A stretch of 5,479 nucleotides of DNA, from contig DGGS01000160.1 in the NCBI GenBank assembly GCA_002392325.1, positions 403-5,881 of the forward strand, given 5' to 3'. Below are positions 5,347-5,479 of the stretch, in pieces. The notes beneath the pieces are model-generated. The model was not told the origin of the DNA, did no database searches, and was given only the letters and a program-made list of their open reading frames with translations. The translations under genes and the position numbers were made by a program. Numbering within the stretch: the stretch's first letter is position 1; each line of letters begins with the position of its first letter. Origin of the DNA: Bacteroidales bacterium UBA3868. GTDB lineage: Bacteria > Bacteroidota > Bacteroidia > Bacteroidales > WCHB1-69.

Positions 5347-5467
5347 GGTGCACGCACTGAAGTGTTTTTGGGAAAGATGGGCGGCATTAGAGGGCATTCC
5401 AAACACAGCACCAACTTTCTGCCGCCCATTTTTCCCTCTTTTACCTGGGTGCCACGCACCATTCCGC
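5340..5467. repeat. Nested inverted-repeat element of 128 bp
   Basis: The outer arms GCGGAATGGTGC (5340-5351) and GCACCATTCCGC (5456-5467) match perfectly over 12 bp. Inside them lies a second pair of 17-bp arms (5370-5386, starting GGGAAAGATGG, and 5420-5436, ending ATTTTTCCC) that pair completely with one G-T wobble (5376/5430), leaving a 33-nt apical loop. Two small hairpins mark the right end: GGTGC/GCACC (5448-5452 and 5456-5460) and CGCG/CGCG (5465-5468 and 5472-5475). The block is visibly GC-richer than the AT-rich spacer before it, and it continues to the window edge, so its true end is unknown. It could be a dispersed intergenic repeat, the end of a mobile element, or a structured RNA. 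No transposase or known RNA class is recognised. Confidence 0.8.
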
Positions 5468-5479
5468 GAGACGCGCAAG

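Noticed and set aside
5340..5467. Interpretation of the nested inverted repeat as a complete insertion sequence or a CRISPR repeat
   Set aside because: There is no transposase gene between the arms, no clear target-site duplication beside them, and no regularly spaced direct repeats.

Overview
This looks like ordinary chromosomal DNA from a member of the Bacteroidota, probably Bacteroidales. Start codons lack good Shine-Dalgarno sequences and sit behind AT-rich leaders. Three upstream regions carry TAnnTTTG-type -7 boxes typical of the phylum. The order TPR membrane protein - ribH, the HU protein, and the DUF1015 and glycosyltransferase subtypes also fit. I cannot name a species.

Layout. Bases 1-194 hold the 3' end of a DUF1015 gene, followed 12 nt later by a complete glycosyltransferase-like gene (207-1139). 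A promoter near 1167 starts a tight plus-strand operon: a TPR membrane protein (1203-1907), ribH for lumazine synthase (1907-2401, joined by a TAATG stop/start overlap) and fmt for methionyl-tRNA formyltransferase (2413-3375). A promoter with a strong AT-rich palindrome drives an HU gene (3518-3781), which ends at a clear intrinsic terminator. The SpoU/TrmH-type RNA 2'-O-methyltransferase gene (3843-4535) starts only 13 nt past the terminator stem. On the minus strand a PnuC-family vitamin transporter gene (5106-4504) converges on trmH, and their coding ends overlap by 32 nt. Bases 5107-5479 contain no recognisable gene: an AT-rich half with the probable pnuC promoter, then a GC-richer block of nested inverted repeats that runs to the window edge.

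Function. Most genes are housekeeping: flavin synthesis (ribH), initiator tRNA formylation (fmt), nucleoid structure (HU), probable tRNA Gm18 methylation (trmH) and uptake of a nicotinamide- or thiamine-type vitamin (pnuC). No phage, defence, insertion-sequence transposase, CRISPR or RNA gene is visible. The most unusual part is the palindromic element at 5316-5479. One of its arms can pair with either of two partners, which suggests a repeat-family element or a structured RNA/DNA site. I do not see convincing evidence of a new multi-gene system here.
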